Source: Varroa destructor (taxonomy: Eukaryota > Arthropoda > Arachnida > Mesostigmata > Varroidae). From it: a stretch of 64,000 bases of DNA. The stretch spans positions 30,997,341 through 31,061,340 of the forward strand of contig NW_019211456.1 of NCBI RefSeq assembly GCF_002443255.2, given 5' to 3'. Positions within the stretch are counted from its first letter, which is position 1; the number at the start of each line of letters is the position of its first letter. A program made the position numbers and the translations under genes. The notes below the pieces were generated by a model that was not told the origin of the DNA, ran no database searches, and saw only the letters and a program-made list of their open reading frames with translations. Shown in pieces: positions 61,201-64,000 of this stretch.

Positions 61201-62948
61201 GGTTTTGTTTCAGACAGGATCGGCACACAAATTGTCCACATTGGACGTTATTGCATCGCGCACCACCCTTTTCCGCCAAGACAGCGGATGCGCTATTTGA
61301 CGGTTCCTGTAAAATGGGCGTGACGCACCAATGGCACCGACGACCATCGATTCCAGTCGTTGATTTAAAAATCGCTATCAGTTTCTCCTCACATTTCTGA
61401 AATGTTAAATAATTACCGATTAAGAAACGTATCATAAATCGAAGTTTTACGCCAAAAGTTTCGAGTCTAGTTGGACCTGCTAACAAATATTAAAATATTG
61501 TCGCATGAGGTCACTAAAATGTGAGATCATCATAAATTATTTTTGTTTCCAGTAAAGCAATACGTTCGGTGGAGTATTATGCACTAAACTAAAAATGTAC
61601 TAAATGCAATAAAGCGATTGTTAGAGTCCAACCAGAAAAAAGAAAACGGAATGCCTTTTGCGGCCAGGACTCTTCAAGGATGAAGTATTTGACATTATGT
61701 GCAACTATCTAAGGCATAATATAATCATTAGTAATAATCGTATGATTGCAACAGAAAATTCGTAAGGACAAGATCGCATCGATTCGCTTGTATTCTGTAA
61801 ACTGGCTATCCTAAAACATGTATAAATATTAGCGATTATCGTTGTGACAATCAGCTAATACCTGTCCCGTTTGCTACTCTGTATTTGTGGTTGCTGCTCG
61901 TTGGGTATGTATGGAATCACAATAAATGTATCACATATTGAATGTGAGACAGATAAGCAGCATCATACACAGACAAATTATCCTAAACATGCGGATTTTA
62001 TCAAAAACGTGATATGCAGGACATCACAGGGGGACGTCGCGGTTTTAATTGTTGCAGCAGACGATGGATATATGGTACAGACGAGCGAGCATTCACTCGT
62101 ATGCAAAGTTTTTTTGTGGACCAAGCATGTCCATGCTATTCAAAGTCTGCTGTTCGCAGTATGGCTTGCTAAATTTTTATGTCTTCCTGGATCTTCGCTG
62201 TAGTTTAAAATGCATAAACGGGGCGCCACAGGTATTAGATCAGAAAAAAATATTCTGAGTTCGAGTTCCAACACTACCACTCAATACAAGTAGGATGCAT
62301 TTCATGAGTCCCAGAAAGAGAAGCCACAGAGCGAAGTACCACGCGAAGCTGATTTATTGGAAAGCTTATCATAGCGTTGGCATTTTACTACGTAAAACTA
62401 TATATCATCTGAAAAACAACTCACTCGGCAGACAATTGTGCATAACGTGGGATGAACACGTAATCTTCTTGTCCGTAAATGCGGCACCCGAGTACGGCAA
62501 GCTGTACAAACTGCCTGGTGTTGCTCTAGAAAAGCAGGAGTTACACGAGTCGCAGGTAAAATCACCGAGGAGTACTGTAGTAAAGGTACTTTCAAGCTTC
62601 CACTAAGTCCTTCAGTATCTCCTGTGAAAACGCACATAGTCCGTTGCAACTGTCACTATTCAACTACGTTCTTTGGATTACCACAGCAACTTTTAGACAG
62701 GATTATTACTACACATAAAATGAATGCAAAGCCGAACTGGAGTTTCGACATCTTATATACATACATATATATTCAGTAAAATTGTTTAGCAAATAACTAA
62801 TTATTCGCCCGCACGGAGCTTTTCCCATATAAGGAATAGAAACCTCAGCTCCTGCAAAACTCACATGAGCTTCTTTCAAATAACAAATACGTGCGATCTT
62901 ACCATTCGCGTTTTGAACCGATTCATCCTCATCTGATGTAGACGACAT
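50143..62948 (-). CDS. ATRX: ATRX/XNP chromatin remodeller, 18 coding exons
   Basis: SNF2-family DNA translocase that, with DAXX in animals, deposits H3.3 in heterochromatin. Exons by hand, 5' to 3': 62948-62903, 62525-62425, 61396-61115, 60563-60312, 59911-59833, 59598-59529, 59438-59311, 59000-58557, 58275-57645, 57418-57376, 57238-56876, 56545-56065, 55261-55086, 53355-53124, 52884-52560, 52274-51528, 51268-51043, 50643-50143. All phases agree: 5127 nt, 1708 residues (human 2492, fly XNP about 1300). Order: ADD domain, acidic Ser-rich middle, SNF2 lobes 1 and 2, C-terminal helix region. ATG 62948 directly follows a likely 5' UTR acceptor; an in-frame ATG at 63014 is the alternative. Least sure are the exon 9 donor (GTAGAA), the exon 15 acceptor, and whether the last exon ends at TAG 50143 or splices at CAG|GTATAG just before it. 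Confidence 0.93.
52560..56545 (-). CDS. ATRX: ATRX exons 12-15: SNF2 ATPase lobe 1
   Basis: Exon 12 holds VHPSLARRLKKHQSEGIKFL, matching the family's LKPHQxxGxxF start, and ends in ILAHCMG. Exon 13 continues LGKTFQVI, so the Walker A motif (about residues 970-978) spans the junction, followed by VVCPLN. Exon 14 has WTRSGGVLLITPNLL. Exon 15 has the Walker B box DEGH (1120-1123), LLTGTPLQNN (1146-1155) and NRFENPISNGQ. All ATP-binding residues look intact. Exon 15 is taken to start at 52884 because MKSFL|WDPGASVVVVDEGH then aligns with the vertebrate NKALVDPG region. An upstream AG at about 52992 would also keep frame and add 36 residues. Confidence 0.92.
53356..55085 (-). other. ATRX intron 13, the longest intron
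   Basis: 1730 bases between exons 13 and 14; the matching intron of the decayed copy is only 286 bases. It contains a tRNA-like repeat fragment at 53.8 kb. Open frames inside it (for example 54340-54537) have no recognisable content. Other introns above 300 bases (12, 4, 3, 2 and 1) also hold nothing recognised. Confidence 0.6.
53805..53885 (-). repeat. tRNA-like fragment inside ATRX intron 13
   Basis: Read on the minus strand, an A-box-like TGGGGTTGTAGCCGGGCTG is followed by GGATCTAAGTC and a B-box-like GCGTTCGAATTTGG, then an A-rich tail (GAAAAAAAATG). The layout suits a decayed tRNA-derived SINE lying in the same direction as ATRX. Confidence 0.35.
56876..60563 (-). CDS. ATRX: ATRX exons 4-11: acidic, serine-rich middle
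   Basis: Low-complexity linker between the ADD domain and the motor. Exon 4 is helical (QQEVEKLSSSARSL). Exons 8-11 are rich in Asp, Glu and Ser, including a run near SDLMSDEDDDEDDDMEI in exon 9. Hydrophobic cores followed by acidic residues, typical of SUMO-interaction motifs, occur as PIIVLSECE (exon 9) and VLVVMDSDDD and VIVSKEE (exon 11). In vertebrates the corresponding region binds HP1, EZH2 and DAXX; those sites could not be identified here. Exon 10 is only 43 bases and is placed by splice phase rather than by homology. Confidence 0.75.
61115..62525 (-). CDS. ATRX: ATRX exons 2-3: ADD zinc-binding module
   Basis: The ADD domain reads histone H3 tails (unmodified K4 with methylated K9 in vertebrate ATRX). 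Exon 2 gives VCTACRTRVPHLRTRR and HPTLCTIVCR. Exon 3 continues KCEEKL, completing a GATA-like finger with Cys pairs CTAC and CRKC split exactly at the exon junction. The PHD-like part has CHWC, then about 20 extra residues, then ARCNNVQC, FVCRSC and WKCFRC, giving four Cys pairs. The tail NPQLIR aligns with the HPEPL end of the vertebrate domain. The insert between the first two Cys pairs makes this ADD longer than the human one. Confidence 0.9.
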
Positions 62949-63820
62949 CTCACTCTCTGAAAGGCACATCAATGAAAGCCAGAACTTCGTAGACGATTTT
63001 AGTATTGCCACCATTTGCTCTAGGATACTGTTTCGTGGTTTTATTATTTTTCGAACAATGAAATGTAGAGGTTCCAGAAAGCTGGCTTCGGTCGTTTCGA
63101 GGCTTTAGATAATATACAAACTTCTAATTAGTAACAAGTGTTTTTAAATGTTTAGCTGGTACGGAGGCGCTAAGGTACTTCAAGCAGAGTGACCCAAGTT
63201 ATATTTTGCTATGTATACATAAATATATATATCAGCGAGTGTTACTTGGCTGTATAAACTAGTATTTTTAAGATTCATAGTCGTCAACGTGCTCAGCTTC
63301 CACATCGTGCTAAAATATTGTCCACTCGCCTCCCACCGTGTCATGATGTTAAACAAATACTACAGACATAATCACAGACATATGTTCTCTTCAATATAAA
63401 ATTTGATGAAGTGAATCAAGTGGAAGTAAACTGCTAGATTGGATAAAGATGTTATTGCTTTAATAACGCTGATACTCTAATTCTGACAATAATGCCAGGG
63501 TCAGTGATGTGTTTGAATTTTCTCATGCAACGTATGAATTGTCTCACCTATTACAGGCCGTTTTTTTATGCAATTTTCTCACGCAATCTCATCAACGCGC
63601 TCGAGTCCGTTTTACTGACTCAGAAAAGTCAGAGACACAATCACGGTACGCGGAAGAACTAAGAAGCAATTATAACAATTTGATCTAAAACTATCCACAA
63701 AAAGCACGTGAAATCGAAAAGAACAACGCGACTACATACTATACACCACCACCACACAGAAGTTTTTTCTGCCTCTGACAGAAGGCAGACAAACTAAGCA
63801 ATCGTTAGCTAGAGACATAG
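62949..63820. other. Upstream region of ATRX
   Basis: The minus-strand sequence just before the ATG reads GTGCCTTTCAG|AGAGTGAG, a likely acceptor, so the promoter and a 5' UTR exon should lie further right. No TATA box was found. An in-frame ATG exists at 63014. Confidence 0.4.
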
Positions 63821-64000
63821 ACCTTGAGATCAAACGAGACGCAAGTGTTTCTCACGGATATGACCCCTAGAATGCTTTACGCGGTTGAAATATCTATTAC
63901 TAATAAAGTCATTAGGCACTGGCAGAAGAGAGGAAAAACCATCAGGACGGCCGATGATAGAAGGACGCACGATGAACTGAAGAAATTTTGCTTAAGATTC
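63821..64000 (+). other. Open frame running off the right edge, unassigned
   Basis: Directly after GACATAG (a possible acceptor), 60 codons stay open to the window end. They read TDMTPRMLYAVEIS and then KVIRHWQKRGKTIRTADDRR before a Lys/Phe-rich end. It is basic with conserved-looking Trp and His, but no family is recognised. It could be the first part of an exon or a transposon fragment. Confidence 0.2.

Noticed and set aside
1..64000. CRISPR arrays, operons, prophage or bacterial mobile elements
   Set aside because: The window is eukaryotic, with spliced genes and AATAAA signals. No spaced direct repeats or prokaryotic gene clusters were seen.

Overview
This is a eukaryotic, gene-poor window, almost certainly from an arthropod and probably an arachnid such as a mite or tick. 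The arthropod call rests on a single-domain chitin-binding (peritrophin-like) secreted protein and on AT-rich intergenic DNA with AT microsatellites and tRNA-like repeat fragments. The arachnid guess is inference: one ATRX gene here carries both the ADD zinc module and the SNF2 motor, whereas flies split these between two genes. No bacterial, viral or CRISPR features were seen.

Layout. From 0 to 10 kb the DNA is mostly non-coding, with a coding-like GC-rich cluster at 3.9-4.3 kb and repeat fragments near 8.5-8.9 kb. At 10.05-11.0 kb an intact, intronless plus-strand ORF encodes a GCNA-like SprT-fold protein whose HExxH zinc-protease motif has become YQMAH, so it looks catalytically dead. At 13.4-13.8 kb a minus-strand gene encodes a small secreted chitin-binding protein. 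Around 14-16.3 kb there are pieces of genes I could not complete: a TATA box, a half F-box exon (minus) and a strongly codon-biased terminal exon with a poly(A) signal (plus). From 16.3 to 35.6 kb I see no supportable gene.

Pseudogene stretch. At 35.6-36.0 kb there is an ionotropic-glutamate-receptor-like relic with in-frame stops. At 39.5-41.85 kb there is a decayed, intron-containing duplicate of ATRX exons 13-16 on the same strand as the live gene, with stops, frameshifts and deletions but several splice sites still in place.

ATRX. From 50.1 to 62.9 kb on the minus strand an 18-exon model of ATRX/XNP can be assembled by hand. All exon phases agree, giving 5127 nt of coding sequence (1708 residues): an N-terminal ADD domain, a long acidic serine-rich middle with SUMO-interaction-like motifs, and a complete two-lobe SNF2 ATPase. 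Motif V carries an unusual residue. The rest of the window is introns, intergenic DNA, and an open frame running off the right edge.

The live genes do not form a pathway. ATRX is a chromatin remodeller, the dead SprT-like protein may relate to genome maintenance, and the chitin-binding protein is extracellular.
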